Below are positions 7,819-17,288 of a DNA stretch of 64,000 nucleotides, in pieces. A program made the position numbers and the translations under genes. Source of the stretch: Mesorhizobium sp. SARCC-RB16n (GTDB lineage Bacteria > Pseudomonadota > Alphaproteobacteria > Rhizobiales > Rhizobiaceae); the NCBI RefSeq assembly GCF_008520305.1, contig NZ_ML703268.1:86424-150423 (forward strand). Direction: 5' to 3'. The notes below the pieces were generated by a model. That model worked only from the letters and a program-made list of their open reading frames with translations, had not been told where the DNA came from and searched no databases. Within the stretch, counting starts at the first letter, position 1. The number at the start of each line of letters is the position of its first letter.

Positions 7819-10800
7819 ATGCGCATCGAGCGTCGTTTCACCAAGCCAGGACATGCAGGTCAAGAAGGGGCCGCTTATGCGGAGATCGAATTCCGCAAGG
7901 CACTTTCCGAGATCAAGAATCCGGATGGCTCGGTGGTGTTCCGCTTGGACAACATCGATGTGCCGGCGCAGTTCTCCCAGGTCGCCGCCGACATCCTGGC
8001 CCAAAAATACTTCCGCAAGGCCGGTGTCCCCGCGCGCCTGAAGAAGGTCGAGGAGAACGACGTCCCCTCCTTCCTGTGGCGCTCCGTCGCCGATGAGGCC
8101 GAGCTCGCCAAGCTTCCCGAGGCCGAGCGCTATGGTTCCGAGATCGACGCCCGCCAGGTCTTCGACCGGCTGGCCGGCACCTGGACCTATTGGGGCTGGA
8201 AGGGCGGCTACTTCAAGGCATCGGAGGAAGACGCGCGCGCCTTTCGCGACGAGCTCGCCTATATGCTGGCGACCCAGCGCGTCGCGCCGAACTCGCCGCA
8301 ATGGTTCAACACCGGCCTGCACTGGGCCTATGGCATCGACGGCCCGAGCCAGGGTCACTTCTACGTCGACCCCTTCACCGGCAAGCTGACCAAGTCGAAA
8401 TCCTCCTACGAGCATCCGCAGCCGCATGCCTGCTTCATCCAGGGCGTGCAGGACGACCTCGTCAACGAGGGCGGCATCATGGATCTGTGGGTGCGCGAGG
8501 CGCGCCTGTTCAAGTATGGCTCCGGCACCGGCTCGAACTTCTCGCTGCTGCGCGGCGAAGGCGAAAAGCTGTCCGGCGGCGGCCGCTCCTCCGGCCTGAT
8601 GAGCTTCCTCAAGATCGGCGACCGTGCGGCGGGCGCCATCAAGTCGGGCGGCACGACGCGCCGCGCGGCAAAAATGGTCATCGTCGACGCCGACCACCCC
8701 GACATCGAGGAATTCATCGACTGGAAGGTCAATGAGGAGCAGAAGGTCGCCTCGCTGGTGACCGGTTCCAAGATCGTCAAGAAGCATCTCGAAGCGATCA
8801 TGAAGGCTTGCGTCAATTGCGAAGGCCATGACGACGACTGCTTCGATCCGGCCGTCAACACAGCTCTGAAGCGCGAAATCAAGGCGGCCAAGAAATCGGC
8901 GGTGCCGGAAAACTACATCTACCGCGTCATCCAGTTCGCCAAGCAGGGCTACAAGTCGATGTCGTTCAAGACCTACGACACCGACTGGGATTCTGACGCC
9001 TACCTCACCGTTTCGGGCCAGAACTCCAACAATTCGGTGTCGCTGAAGGACAATTTCCTGCGCGCCGTCGAGACCGACGCCGACTGGCACCTGACCGCCC
9101 GCAAGGACGGCAAGGTCTTGAAGACGCTGAAGGCGCGGGACCTCTGGGAAAAGATCGGCTACGCCGCCTGGGCGTCGGCCGATCCCGGCCTGCATTTCAA
9201 CACGACGATGAACGACTGGCACACCTGCGCCTCCGCCGGTGCGATCCGGGCCTCCAATCCGTGCTCGGAATACATGTTCCTCGACGACACGGCCTGCAAC
9301 CTCGCCTCGATCAATCTGCTCCCCTACCGCAACGCCGACGGCACGATCGATATCGCTGCCTACGAGCACACCGTGCGGCTGTGGACCATGGTTCTCGAAA
9401 TCTCGGTGATGATGGCGCAGTTCCCGTCGAAGGAGATCGCCAAGCTCTCCTACGACTACCGCACGCTGGGCCTCGGCTATGCCAATATCGGCGGCCTGCT
9501 GATGACTTCGGGCATTCCCTACGACTCCGACGAAGGCCGTGCCATCTGCGCCGCGCTGACCGCGATCATGACCGGCGTCGCCTACTCCACCTCGGCGGAA
9601 ATGGCTTCCGAACTCGGCGCCTTCCCCGACTATGACCGCAACGCCCAGAACATGCTGCGCGTCATGCGCAACCATCGTCGCGCCGCCTATGGCGACAAGG
9701 ACGGTTACGAGAAACTCGCCGTCAATCCGGTGCCTCTCGTCGCGTCGGACCTGAAGCAGCAGGATTTGGCGACCCACGCCAAAGCCGCCTGGGACCGCGC
9801 CATCGAGCTCGGCGAGGAGCATGGCTACCGCAACGCCCAGGCGACCGTGATCGCGCCGACCGGCACGATCGGCCTGGTCATGGATTGCGACACCACCGGC
9901 ATCGAGCCCGACTTCGCCCTGGTGAAGTTCAAGAAGCTCGCCGGCGGCGGCTACTTCAAGATCATCAACCGCGCCGTGCCGGAAGCGCTGCGCACGCTCG
10001 GCTATTCCGAGAGTCAGATCGCCGAGATCGAGGCCTATGCCGTCGGTCACGGCAATCTCAACCAGGCGCCGGCGGTCAACCCCGGCTCGCTCAAGGCCAA
10101 GGGCTTTACCGACGACAAGATCGCGGCGCTCAATGCCGCGCTGAAGTCGGCCTTCGACATCAAATTCGTCTTCAACCAGTGGACGCTCGGCGCCGACTGG
10201 GTGAAGGAGACCTTTGGCTTCACCGACGAGCAGCTCAACGACTTCTCGTTCGAAATGCTGCCGGCGCTGGGTTTCTCCCGGAAGGACATCGAGGCCGCCA
10301 ACATCCATGTCTGCGGTGCGATGACGCTGGAAGGCGCGCCGTTCCTCAAGGCCGAACACCTCGCCGTGTTCGACTGCGCCAGCCCCTGCGGCAAGATCGG
10401 CAAGCGCTCGCTTTCGATCAACAGCCACATCCAGATGATGGCGGCGGCACAGCCCTTCATCTCCGGCGCCATTTCCAAGACCATCAACATGCCGAATGAC
10501 GCGACGGTGGAGGATGCCAAGAGCGCTTACATGCTGTCGTGGAAGCTGGCGCTGAAGGCCAACGCGCTCTACCGCGACGGCTCGAAGCTGTCGCAGCCGC
10601 TCAATGCCTCGCTGCTCGCCGATGGCGAGGAGGATGAGGACGATGCGGTCGAGCAGCTGATCCAGGCACCGGCGGCGGCGCGCGCGGCGCAGATCACCGA
10701 GCGCATCGTCGAGCGCATCATCGAACGCGTGTCGCGCGAGCAGGAAAAGCTGCCCGGCCGCCGCAAGGGTTATACGCAGAAGGCCAAGATCGGCGGCAAC

Positions 10801-11616
10801 ACCATCTTCCTGCGTACCGGCGAATATGACGATGGCCGTCTGGGCGAGATCTTCATCGACATGAACAAGGAGGGTGCCACGCTGCGTGGCCTTCTCAACA
10901 ACTTCGCCATCGCGATCTCGCTCGGCCTGCAATATGGCGTGCCGCTCGACGAATATGTGCACGCCTTCACCTTCACCAAGTTCGAGCCGGCCGGCATGGT
11001 GATCGGCAACGATGCCATCAAGAGCGCGACGTCGATCCTCGACTACGTGTTCCGGGAACTCGCCATCTCCTATCTCGGCCGCAACGACCTCGCCCATGTC
11101 GACCAGTCGGACTTCTCCAACACCGCACTTGGCCGCGGCATCAGCGAAGGCAAGACCGACGCCGTCTCCAAGGGCCTGACCCGCGGCTCACCGGTGAAGC
11201 TGGTGTCGAGGGCGGGCGGCAGCGAGCCGAAGGGCTTTGCCGGTTCCTCCGGCACCCCTGCCCGCTCGGCGCCGACAGCCTTCTCCGGCTCCAACGTGCT
11301 GGCGTTGAAGCCGGCAAGCGACGAGGCGATCGCCTACAAGCGCGACTATGAGGAGCGGGCCAAGGAGTTGGCGGAAGACATCGCCTTCGAGGAGGCGGCC
11401 TCCGAAGCCTCGACCGATACCACCGCGGCGCTGTTTACCGATACGGCGGCCCATGAAGCTGCCGAGGCGAAGAAACTCGCCGCCGACCGCCGCGCCAAGT
11501 CGCTGCTGCAAGGCTACACCGGCAATTCCTGCTCCGAGTGCCAGAACTTTACCATGGTGAGGAATGGAACTTGCGAGAAGTGCGACACGTGCGGCGCCAC
11601 GAGCGGGTGCAGCTGA
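7819..11616 (+). CDS. nrdJ: Adenosylcobalamin-dependent (class II) ribonucleotide reductase
   Basis: The 1265-residue enzyme reduces ribonucleotides to deoxyribonucleotides using a cobalamin-generated thiyl radical. The N-terminal redox cysteine is Cys205 (HACFIQG). The finger-loop cysteine is Cys482 (NPCSE), with a partner cysteine at 493 ([10 protein letters not shown]). A nucleotide-binding-type segment [11 protein letters not shown] lies around residues 675-685. The C terminus is cysteine-rich ([18 protein letters not shown]) and probably relays electrons from thioredoxin. This length is usual for alphaproteobacterial NrdJ. ATG at 7819 has AAAGGGA 8 nt upstream. NrdR boxes upstream and a strong terminator downstream mark a single-gene unit. 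No class I genes (nrdA/B) are seen in this window. Confidence 0.96.
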   Translation: MRIERRFTKPGHAGQEGAAYAEIEFRKALSEIKNPDGSVVFRLDNIDVPAQFSQVAADILAQKYFRKAGVPARLKKVEENDVPSFLWRSVADEAELAKLPEAERYGSEIDARQVFDRLAGTWTYWGWKGGYFKASEEDARAFRDELAYMLATQRVAPNSPQWFNTGLHWAYGIDGPSQGHFYVDPFTGKLTKSKSSYEHPQPHACFIQGVQDDLVNEGGIMDLWVREARLFKYGSGTGSNFSLLRGEGEKLSGGGRSSGLMSFLKIGDRAAGAIKSGGTTRRAAKMVIVDADHPDIEEFIDWKVNEEQKVASLVTGSKIVKKHLEAIMKACVNCEGHDDDCFDPAVNTALKREIKAAKKSAVPENYIYRVIQFAKQGYKSMSFKTYDTDWDSDAYLTVSGQNSNNSVSLKDNFLRAVETDADWHLTARKDGKVLKTLKARDLWEKIGYAAWASADPGLHFNTTMNDWHTCASAGAIRASNPCSEYMFLDDTACNLASINLLPYRNADGTIDIAAYEHTVRLWTMVLEISVMMAQFPSKEIAKLSYDYRTLGLGYANIGGLLMTSGIPYDSDEGRAICAALTAIMTGVAYSTSAEMASELGAFPDYDRNAQNMLRVMRNHRRAAYGDKDGYEKLAVNPVPLVASDLKQQDLATHAKAAWDRAIELGEEHGYRNAQATVIAPTGTIGLVMDCDTTGIEPDFALVKFKKLAGGGYFKIINRAVPEALRTLGYSESQIAEIEAYAVGHGNLNQAPAVNPGSLKAKGFTDDKIAALNAALKSAFDIKFVFNQWTLGADWVKETFGFTDEQLNDFSFEMLPALGFSRKDIEAANIHVCGAMTLEGAPFLKAEHLAVFDCASPCGKIGKRSLSINSHIQMMAAAQPFISGAISKTINMPNDATVEDAKSAYMLSWKLALKANALYRDGSKLSQPLNASLLADGEEDEDDAVEQLIQAPAAARAAQITERIVERIIERVSREQEKLPGRRKGYTQKAKIGGNTIFLRTGEYDDGRLGEIFIDMNKEGATLRGLLNNFAIAISLGLQYGVPLDEYVHAFTFTKFEPAGMVIGNDAIKSATSILDYVFRELAISYLGRNDLAHVDQSDFSNTALGRGISEGKTDAVSKGLTRGSPVKLVSRAGGSEPKGFAGSSGTPARSAPTAFSGSNVLALKPASDEAIAYKRDYEERAKELAEDIAFEEAASEASTDTTAALFTDTAAHEAAEAKKLAADRRAKSLLQGYTGNSCSECQNFTMVRNGTCEKCDTCGATSGCS

Positions 11617-11645
11617 GAACCAGCCGCTAAAACGCAATATCATCA

Positions 11646-11678
11646 TCGGCCCGGTCGTAAGATCGGGCCGAATTTTTT
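11646..11678 (+). terminator. Rho-independent terminator after nrdJ
   Basis: An 11-bp stem (11646-11656 with 11661-11671, one G-T pair) around GTAA is followed by six T residues. It sits 30 nt after the nrdJ stop and just before the convergent insert genes. Confidence 0.88.
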
Positions 11679-11684
11679 AAACCG

Positions 11685-12470
11685 TCAAAACAGCAATTGT
11701 TGTATTTCGTTTTCAACACCGTGATCGAGCCGGATAACACCATTGATCAGCCATTGCGGATAGGCTTTGTGCGTGCCCATTGCGAGAACGAAACCCTTCT
11801 TCGGATACTCAACCCCAAATCTTTCGGTCATTTTTCGAAGCGTTTCTGACTCACCATAAAGGCGTTTCCACTTGAGAAACGTCGCTTCTATCTCCCAATC
11901 CTGGCATGTTCCTTCGCGTGGTCCATCAATGGTTTCATATCTATATTTGAAAAGAAACGGAGATGGCTCGTAAGGAACCAAGTCCTTGCCCATGAAGCCA
12001 AATAGACTGTTGGCTTCTTGGTCGTGCCAAGAACGAAATCGCGTTTTCTCCTCGTCAAGCACAGCACGATCTTTTCTTTCAGCCACAAATTCAGCATTCC
12101 GAGGTCGAATGAGCGCCAAGCTTCGGCCCTGCTCCAGTTCGTCATTGAGACTGGAAACAACATGCCGGGCTAAGAATTGAGCTCGTGATTTTTCGACCAA
12201 ACTGCCTGTTATTACCAGAGATCTGTGCTCTAGCCTTCGACTCTCATGTCTGTGATCGCCCTTAGGAAGGCTCCAGCCATACTCTATGGTGTCCCATCTA
12301 CCAAACTTCTGAGAATCTTCTAGGGTTCTAAACGCGACGGGATACAGCCGAACCCAATTGCCGTTAAAATCCAATCCCGCACAACAGACCAGCTCCCCGT
12401 GAGTTTCACCAACTCTTGGCGCTGCCTTTACCAGGATTACTGCAGAGTCGCGCTGAGAAATAGATGCCAA
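11685..12470 (-). CDS. Unknown protein paired with DUF488
   Basis: A 261-residue soluble protein that I do not recognise. The N terminus (VILVKAAPRVGETHGELVCC, then WVRLYPVAFR) looks like a compact beta-rich domain and the rest is charged, with no membrane segment or signal peptide. Base composition is clearly richer in A and T than the flanking genes. The start is inferred as TTG at 12470, immediately after the TGA of the DUF488 gene (12471-12473), which suggests translation by re-initiation. The two genes form one unit of probably acquired DNA; a function cannot be assigned. Confidence 0.65.
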   Translation of the reverse strand: MASISQRDSAVILVKAAPRVGETHGELVCCAGLDFNGNWVRLYPVAFRTLEDSQKFGRWDTIEYGWSLPKGDHRHESRRLEHRSLVITGSLVEKSRAQFLARHVVSSLNDELEQGRSLALIRPRNAEFVAERKDRAVLDEEKTRFRSWHDQEANSLFGFMGKDLVPYEPSPFLFKYRYETIDGPREGTCQDWEIEATFLKWKRLYGESETLRKMTERFGVEYPKKGFVLAMGTHKAYPQWLINGVIRLDHGVENEIQQLLF

Positions 12471-12935
12471 TCAAGCAGCCTTTAAACAAAATCCTTTCGG
12501 CACTCCAAGATTCTTAACTGAAATATTTTTTATTTTCAACATCTCTTCACAAACAATAGATCGATGGCAGTCCTTATGGTCTCTTTCAAAACACATCAAA
12601 CAGATGTTTTTTGTTTCGGCTTGCAGGGCTAGCTCACGGATCGTTTTTTTTGCCGCCTCATTTGCGACGTGGCTTCTGAAAATTCGCTCGAACCGCTGAC
12701 GATCCCCGCTTCTGGCAGCCAGCCGACCCTCCTTCGGATCACCAAGAACTTTCGTGTGCAGATAGTCGATCGCAGAGCTTTCGAGGTGGCTCCTAAGTGA
12801 GTTTTTGGAGAAGCCAGGCTTCCTAGACAGAGGTAAATCTCTGACATCAACCAGCAATTCGACCTTTGCTGCCTTTAGTACGGATACGAAATCCTCAACG
12901 TCAGAGCCTTCGTAGCCAATCGTAAATAGCGCCAT
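12471..12935 (-). CDS. DUF488 domain protein
   Basis: The 154-residue protein matches DUF488: N-terminal LFTIGYEGSDVEDFV, a central VDVRDLPLSRKPGFSK, and the C-terminal cysteine motif CFERDHKDCHRSIV. The CHR motif is typical of the family, whose biochemical role is not established. Start is ATG at 12935, matching the usual family start; ATG at 12947 would add four residues. It is the upstream gene of a tightly coupled AT-rich pair inserted between nrdJ and a secreted-protein gene. Confidence 0.82.
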   Translation of the reverse strand: MALFTIGYEGSDVEDFVSVLKAAKVELLVDVRDLPLSRKPGFSKNSLRSHLESSAIDYLHTKVLGDPKEGRLAARSGDRQRFERIFRSHVANEAAKKTIRELALQAETKNICLMCFERDHKDCHRSIVCEEMLKIKNISVKNLGVPKGFCLKAA

Positions 12936-13033
12936 GGGACATCTCATTATCTGTTGTAATTGTCATAGCCGATCAAACTTGTCCGAAGCGTGACGCACGC
13001 CAAACGAGGCGGTCTCCGTCGGCTCGTCAGCCC

Positions 13034-13657
13034 CTACTCCGCAGCCAACACCCGCAGCGTCTGCTCATCGAACAACGACTCGTCCTGGCCGATATGCACG
13101 AACAGCACTTTCCGCCCCTCGTCCGCTGGCACCTCGAAATACTGGATGCCGTCGGGCATTTCGCCCCATTCGCCGCAGGGCGGCTCGGGAACCTCGTCAT
13201 CAGCGTGCGCCTTCAACTTCTTGGCGTAGGCAGCGTCGGGGCTGAATGTGTAGCGCTTGACTCCGGCGGGCACGGTTCCCTCTGTGTAACGCGTCAACGC
13301 GCAGCGTGCGCTGACAGCCTTGTCGGTCTTCTCCTGCAACAGACGCTGCACAGCAGCTTCGGAGGTTTCGCCTGATCTGATGTCGAAGACTTCGACAAGC
13401 GGATCGGCCGCACCACCATCACTGTATTTGATGGCGAGCCCGTTGCCGACGAATTCGAAATGAATCTGGCGGAAGCCGAAGTCGCAACGCTGCACCCAGG
13501 CGGCAAGCCCGACAGTGCTCTCTGTCAGTTTTTCCCAGATGCATTTGTCGATTGGCGGGCGCGATGGCGCGGGTTCGTCCGCGCGAGCTTTCGTAGGTAT
13601 CGTCACCGATACAAGCAAGGCGCAGGCCCAGACGCTGGACCTCATCGCGCTATTCAT
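13034..13657 (-). CDS. Exported protein of unknown function
   Basis: The 207-residue product has an N-terminal signal peptide (residues about 1-26, ending TKARA) and a mature part with four cysteines (CIWEK, QRCDFG, ARCALT, PPCGEW), consistent with a periplasmic disulphide-bonded protein. I do not recognise the family. Its ATG (13657) overlaps the end of the preceding small gene by 8 nt, so it is probably the last gene of the minus-strand operon that starts with the response regulator at 17018. A role with the binding protein or kinase is inference from position only. Confidence 0.7.
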   Translation of the reverse strand: MNSAMRSSVWACALLVSVTIPTKARADEPAPSRPPIDKCIWEKLTESTVGLAAWVQRCDFGFRQIHFEFVGNGLAIKYSDGGAADPLVEVFDIRSGETSEAAVQRLLQEKTDKAVSARCALTRYTEGTVPAGVKRYTFSPDAAYAKKLKAHADDEVPEPPCGEWGEMPDGIQYFEVPADEGRKVLFVHIGQDESLFDEQTLRVLAAE

Positions 13658-13883
13658 CGCTGCATCCCGTCAGCGTAAAGGCATCCCAGGCCGAGCCGTG
13701 GGGGTTGGCATTGGCGAAGTCGGGCCATTCGCTGAACGTCGCACCGAACGCCGGCAGCAACAGCCCTTTCGGCGCCGGTGTCGCTTCGCGCGAATTCAGC
13801 TGCTCGGCGCCGCCACCCGTCAGGGCGTAGATCTGCCCGTCCCATATCCTGCACAGCCCGCTGCCGTCCTGCAGACCCGGCAA
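13650..13883 (-). CDS. Small coupled protein, 77 aa, unknown
   Basis: This short reading frame fills exactly the gap between the binding-protein gene and the exported-protein gene. Its codons almost all end in G or C, as in real genes here, which an antisense or out-of-frame reading would not show consistently. The apparent start is TTG at 13883, directly after the upstream TGA, and the end overlaps the next ATG by 8 nt. The product has two cysteines and segments such as CRIWDGQIYALTGGG and GSAWDAFTLTGC. No signal peptide is seen in this reading. I recognise no family. Confidence 0.5.
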   Translation of the reverse strand: MPGLQDGSGLCRIWDGQIYALTGGGAEQLNSREATPAPKGLLLPAFGATFSEWPDFANANPHGSAWDAFTLTGCSDE

Positions 13884-14969
13884 TCAATTCAACGGCTTGG
13901 CAATCAAGCTCGCCCAGTCGGCGATGAAGCGCTCACGCAGAATCCTGTCCTGAGCGGCAAGCAAAGCGGGGCCGATGCGGATGGGCCGTCCTATGCCCGA
14001 TTCCATAAGTGCCGCCGGCCCGTCGACACCGTCGGGCAAGGGCGATTTCTCCGAGAAGAAAAACGCCTGCTCGCGGGCGACGCGCTGACCCCGCTCGGAC
14101 AGCAGATAGTCGAGAAACCGTGCCGCGAGATCGCGGTTGCCGGTGGTCGTTGGGATCATCACGCCCCTGGACAGGATCAGCGCGTAGTCGCGCGGCACGA
14201 CGATCTTCAGGTTGGGATTCTTGCGGTAGGCGGCATAGGCGTAGGACCCGAGAATGTTGTAGGCGATGCGAATGTTGCCGTTGGCGACTTCGCCGAGAAC
14301 CTCGGCGTTGCAGCAGCGTTTGACCGCTTCCGCTCGGCTGAAGCTTTCCAGCAGCCGCCCGTAGATCGTCGGCGCCTGGCGTGCATCGTTGAAGGCCAGC
14401 AGATAGCCGATGCCGGAGGCGGCGACATCGTAGGTGCCGATGCGACCGCGGTAGACCTCGGGCTCGCGGCGCAGAAGATTGGCGAGCTCGTCATGTGTAT
14501 GCGGGACGTCCCCGGGCGGTACTTTCGTGGAATCGTAGACGAAGACGGCCGGCTCGAAGGTGAAGCCGTATACCTCCTCGCGCCAGTCGGCCCAAGCCGG
14601 CGCTGATCGCGCTTCGGGCGAGACATGCTGCAGGGCGCAGCCGTCATTAGCCAGTTTCACCAGCTGATCCACCGATGACGACAAAAGGATGTCGCCCGGC
14701 CCGCTGCCTTGGCGGCACGCCTGCTCCGCCTCGCGGAACAGGTCGTTGGTGACATAGTCGGCGAACTCCACCGACACGCCGGGCGCAATTTGCTGAAAGT
14801 CGAGGACGAGCGGCCGCATGGCGTCGAGATCGGTCGCCGCATGGATGGTCAGCACGGCCGACTGCGCCTGTTTCGACTTGAAGAACACCCGGTCGCCTTC
14901 GACGGCGCTGGCGACGCCGGCAAACAGCAGCAGGGCCAGGGCGCACAGCGTGGCGAGGGTCGCTCTCAT
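13884..14969 (-). CDS. Periplasmic substrate-binding protein, iron/phosphosugar (AfuA/PgtC-like) type
   Basis: The 361-residue protein has a signal peptide (about residues 1-22, ending VASA) and the layout of an ABC-type class 2 binding protein (VLTIHAATDLDAMRPLVLDF; GDILLSSSVDQLVKLANDG; DLAARFLDYLLSERGQ). No permease or ATPase genes lie beside it. Instead its ATG overlaps the stop of the histidine kinase by 4 nt (ATGA), so it is translated with the kinase. Binding proteins in this arrangement often present a ligand to the sensor; that role is inferred. The ligand cannot be read from the sequence. Confidence 0.82.
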   Translation of the reverse strand: MRATLATLCALALLLFAGVASAVEGDRVFFKSKQAQSAVLTIHAATDLDAMRPLVLDFQQIAPGVSVEFADYVTNDLFREAEQACRQGSGPGDILLSSSVDQLVKLANDGCALQHVSPEARSAPAWADWREEVYGFTFEPAVFVYDSTKVPPGDVPHTHDELANLLRREPEVYRGRIGTYDVAASGIGYLLAFNDARQAPTIYGRLLESFSRAEAVKRCCNAEVLGEVANGNIRIAYNILGSYAYAAYRKNPNLKIVVPRDYALILSRGVMIPTTTGNRDLAARFLDYLLSERGQRVAREQAFFFSEKSPLPDGVDGPAALMESGIGRPIRIGPALLAAQDRILRERFIADWASLIAKPLN

Positions 14970-16357
14970 GACCTCTCCTGCGCATGAAGCGGCAATTCCA
15001 GCACCACGGTGAAACCGTGAGCACCGGTCTTCTCGCGAAACCGAAGCGCGCCGCCGAGAGCGGCCGCGACCTCGGAAGCGATGGCGAAGCCAAGTCCCGC
15101 GCTGCCCTCGCCGCTTTTGGTGGAGGTAAACCGCCTGGTCAGATGGTCGAAGTCCGCCGCCGAAAGGCCTGGACCGTCGTCCTCCACGTCGACCATCGCC
15201 AGCCCATCGCCAGTCGCGACGCGCACTTCGAGCCGGGAAATGGTCCCATGGCGCAAGGCATTGTCGATGACGTTGACGATTGCCTCGCGCAGGCTGAGCG
15301 CGTCGCCGAGAACGGTCACCTCGTCGTCCGGAGCCTCGAAGGAAACGACGATGTCCGGATCTATGGTGATCGGAACGGCGGCGCGAAAGGCCTTGCGCGC
15401 CGCCTCGGTGAGATTGACCGGCACCAGTTGCGCCGAATCAAACCGATGGATGACCATGGCATGGCTGAGCAGCTGATTGGTGAAACGCGACAGTTCCGCC
15501 GCGCGGTCGCGTACCCGTGTCAGATGGCGGCGGTCGCCGTCGGACAGGCTGTCGTCATTGATCAGGCTCACCTGCGCCGAAAGGGCGGTAAGCGGTGTGC
15601 GCAGCTGATGGGCACTGTCGGCGACGAAGCGCTGCAGCAGCTTCATCCGGCCGTCGAGCCGGTTCATGAAATGGTTGATGGAGGCGACGAAGGGCGATAG
15701 CTCGCGCGGCACCGCCACGGCAAGCGGCGTCAGGTCTTGCGGATCGCGCGAGCGCAGCGCCTCGCCAAGATCGGCCACCGGACGCAGGGAATAGCGCACC
15801 GCCAAGGCCGAGCCGGCCAGTGCCAGAACGCTCATGATGGCGACCAGCACGCTGGCCCGCAGCGTCAGTTGGGATGCCAGTTCCGCCCGCGCCTCGGTTG
15901 TCTGGGCGATGATGATGTGAGCCCATCCGGAAACCGCTGGATCGGACAGTGCGCGGCCCGTGACCGCCACGCGCACCGGCACGCCGCGATAGACGGCCGA
16001 ATGAAACACCGGGTTTGACCGCACCGCGCCGAGATCGATCCCGGGCGGAAGATCGTCATAGCCGGTCAGCGTCCGGCCCGACGGCGCCATCACCCGGTAG
16101 AAGATGCGGTCCCGCCCGGCCAGGCCGAGCAGTTCGAATGCGGACGGCGGCAGATCGAAGGTAAGCGTTCCCTCCTCGACCGTCAGGCTCTCGGTCATCT
16201 GAAACGCCGCGCCTTGCAGCAGGCGATCATAGGCATCGTCGGCGGCGGCACGCGCATAGTACCAGGCGGCGGTGACCAAAATGGCCGCACCCACCGCCAA
16301 CACCAGCGCGACGCGCAGCACCAGCCGCGAGAAGAGGGAGCGCTCAATGCTCTGCAT
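14966..16357 (-). CDS. TctE-like sensor histidine kinase
   Basis: The 463-residue membrane kinase has a first membrane helix (about residues 12-35), a periplasmic 2CSK-type domain, and a second helix (about 160-185). The HAMP/phosphoacceptor region follows with ADSAHQLRTPL (the His phosphorylation site), then NVIDNALRHG (N box) and DVEDDGPGLS (G1), the standard catalytic domain. ATG at 16357 lies inside the end of the response-regulator gene, a 14-nt overlap. It is related to TctE, the sensor for tricarboxylates. The divergent tctCBA transporter supports that stimulus, while the attached binding protein suggests a second or different ligand. Confidence 0.9.
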   Translation of the reverse strand: MQSIERSLFSRLVLRVALVLAVGAAILVTAAWYYARAAADDAYDRLLQGAAFQMTESLTVEEGTLTFDLPPSAFELLGLAGRDRIFYRVMAPSGRTLTGYDDLPPGIDLGAVRSNPVFHSAVYRGVPVRVAVTGRALSDPAVSGWAHIIIAQTTEARAELASQLTLRASVLVAIMSVLALAGSALAVRYSLRPVADLGEALRSRDPQDLTPLAVAVPRELSPFVASINHFMNRLDGRMKLLQRFVADSAHQLRTPLTALSAQVSLINDDSLSDGDRRHLTRVRDRAAELSRFTNQLLSHAMVIHRFDSAQLVPVNLTEAARKAFRAAVPITIDPDIVVSFEAPDDEVTVLGDALSLREAIVNVIDNALRHGTISRLEVRVATGDGLAMVDVEDDGPGLSAADFDHLTRRFTSTKSGEGSAGLGFAIASEVAAALGGALRFREKTGAHGFTVVLELPLHAQERS

Positions 16358-17018
16358 CGGAGACAAGCTTGTAGCCGATGTGCCGCACCGTGACGATGTG
16401 CGCCTTGGCGCCTTCCAGCTTTTTTCGCAGGCGGCCGATGTAGAGCTCGATCGCGTTGGCGCCTGCGGCTTCGTCGAACCCGAACAGTTGGTCCAGCAAT
16501 TCGTCCTTGCCGAAAACCCGGCCGGGTTTGCTCGCCAGAATCTCGAGAAGGCTGATCTCGCGCCGCTTCAACTGCACCTCGCGCTTGCCGACGCGCACAG
16601 TGCGATTGGCGCGGTCGAGCACGATGTCACCGCAGACGACCAGGTTCGTCGCCTCACCGCTGCGTCGGCGCATCAGCACCCTTGCGCGCGCTTCGAGCTC
16701 GCGAAAATCGAACGGTTTGATCAGGTAGTCGTCGGCGCCGAGATCCAGTGCGCTGACGCGGTCATCGACTTCCGAGCGCGCGGTCAGCATCAGCACAGGC
16801 ACGGCGTTGCTCCGCTGGCGAAGCCGCCGCAGGATCTCGAAGCCGTCGAGACCCGGCAGCATGACGTCGAGGATGACCAGGTCGAATTCGGTGAAGTCGA
16901 GAATCTCCGACGCCGCATCGCCATGCGGTTCCCAGTCGACGGTGTGTCCGACCGCCTCGAAGCGGCGGACGATCGCCTCGCCGACATCGTGGGTGTCTTC
17001 GACCAGCAGGATACGCAT
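16344..17018 (-). CDS. TctD-like response regulator, OmpR family
   Basis: The 224-residue protein has a receiver domain (RILLVEDTHDVG at the start, phospho-acceptor Asp in FDLVILDVMLPGLDG, Lys in YLIKPFDF) and a C-terminal OmpR-type winged helix (about residues 125-220, ending IVTVRHIGYKLV). The start is ATG at 17018, where the receiver domain begins. It is the first gene of the regulator-kinase-binding protein operon and is divergent from tctC, so tctCBA is its likely target. A direct repeat at 17075-17092 is a possible site for it or for PhoB. Confidence 0.92.
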   Translation of the reverse strand: MRILLVEDTHDVGEAIVRRFEAVGHTVDWEPHGDAASEILDFTEFDLVILDVMLPGLDGFEILRRLRQRSNAVPVLMLTARSEVDDRVSALDLGADDYLIKPFDFRELEARARVLMRRRSGEATNLVVCGDIVLDRANRTVRVGKREVQLKRREISLLEILASKPGRVFGKDELLDQLFGFDEAAGANAIELYIGRLRKKLEGAKAHIVTVRHIGYKLVSDAEH

Positions 17019-17074
17019 TCGCAACGTCTTGCACTGAACCCGGCGGCTTTCAAGCGCCAAAGCCGCCACCGGGC

Positions 17075-17092
17075 ATGACAGCATGGTGACAG
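17075..17092 (-). promoter_or_regulatory. PHO-box-like direct repeat before the response-regulator gene
   Basis: Read on the minus strand this is CTGTCACCATGCTGTCAT: two 7-mers, CTGTCAC and CTGTCAT, 11 bp apart. The PhoB site is CTGTCAT, four A/T-rich bases, CTGTCAT. The heptamers fit at 13 of 14 bases, but the spacer is CATG instead of A/T-rich. It lies 57 bp before the gene start. A 9-bp inverted repeat, GGCGGCTTT (17042-17050) and AAAGCCGCC (17059-17067), follows in the leader. Other OmpR-family regulators bind similar 11-bp direct repeats, so the owner is uncertain. Confidence 0.45.
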
Positions 17093-17288
17093 TTTTGAGG
17101 TGTATCAGAGCTGCGCCTGTCCGCGTCACGAGGAGTGTCCGGACATGCGCGGGGGAGGAGAGCCCCGAAACAGACGAGACGTTTGATCGAACGCGGCAAG
17201 CGCCGTGGCGATCGAAGGCTTCGTGCGCTCGCCCGCGCTGGCGGTTCGGTTTTCCGCCACGGCATTCCACGTCCATGAGGAGAAAACG

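Noticed and set aside
7594-11097. A 1167-codon open frame on the minus strand opposite nrdJ
   Set aside because: It is the antisense of a highly conserved gene. Its translation is low-complexity (His/Arg/Gly/Asp-rich) with no family pattern, as expected in GC-rich coding DNA.
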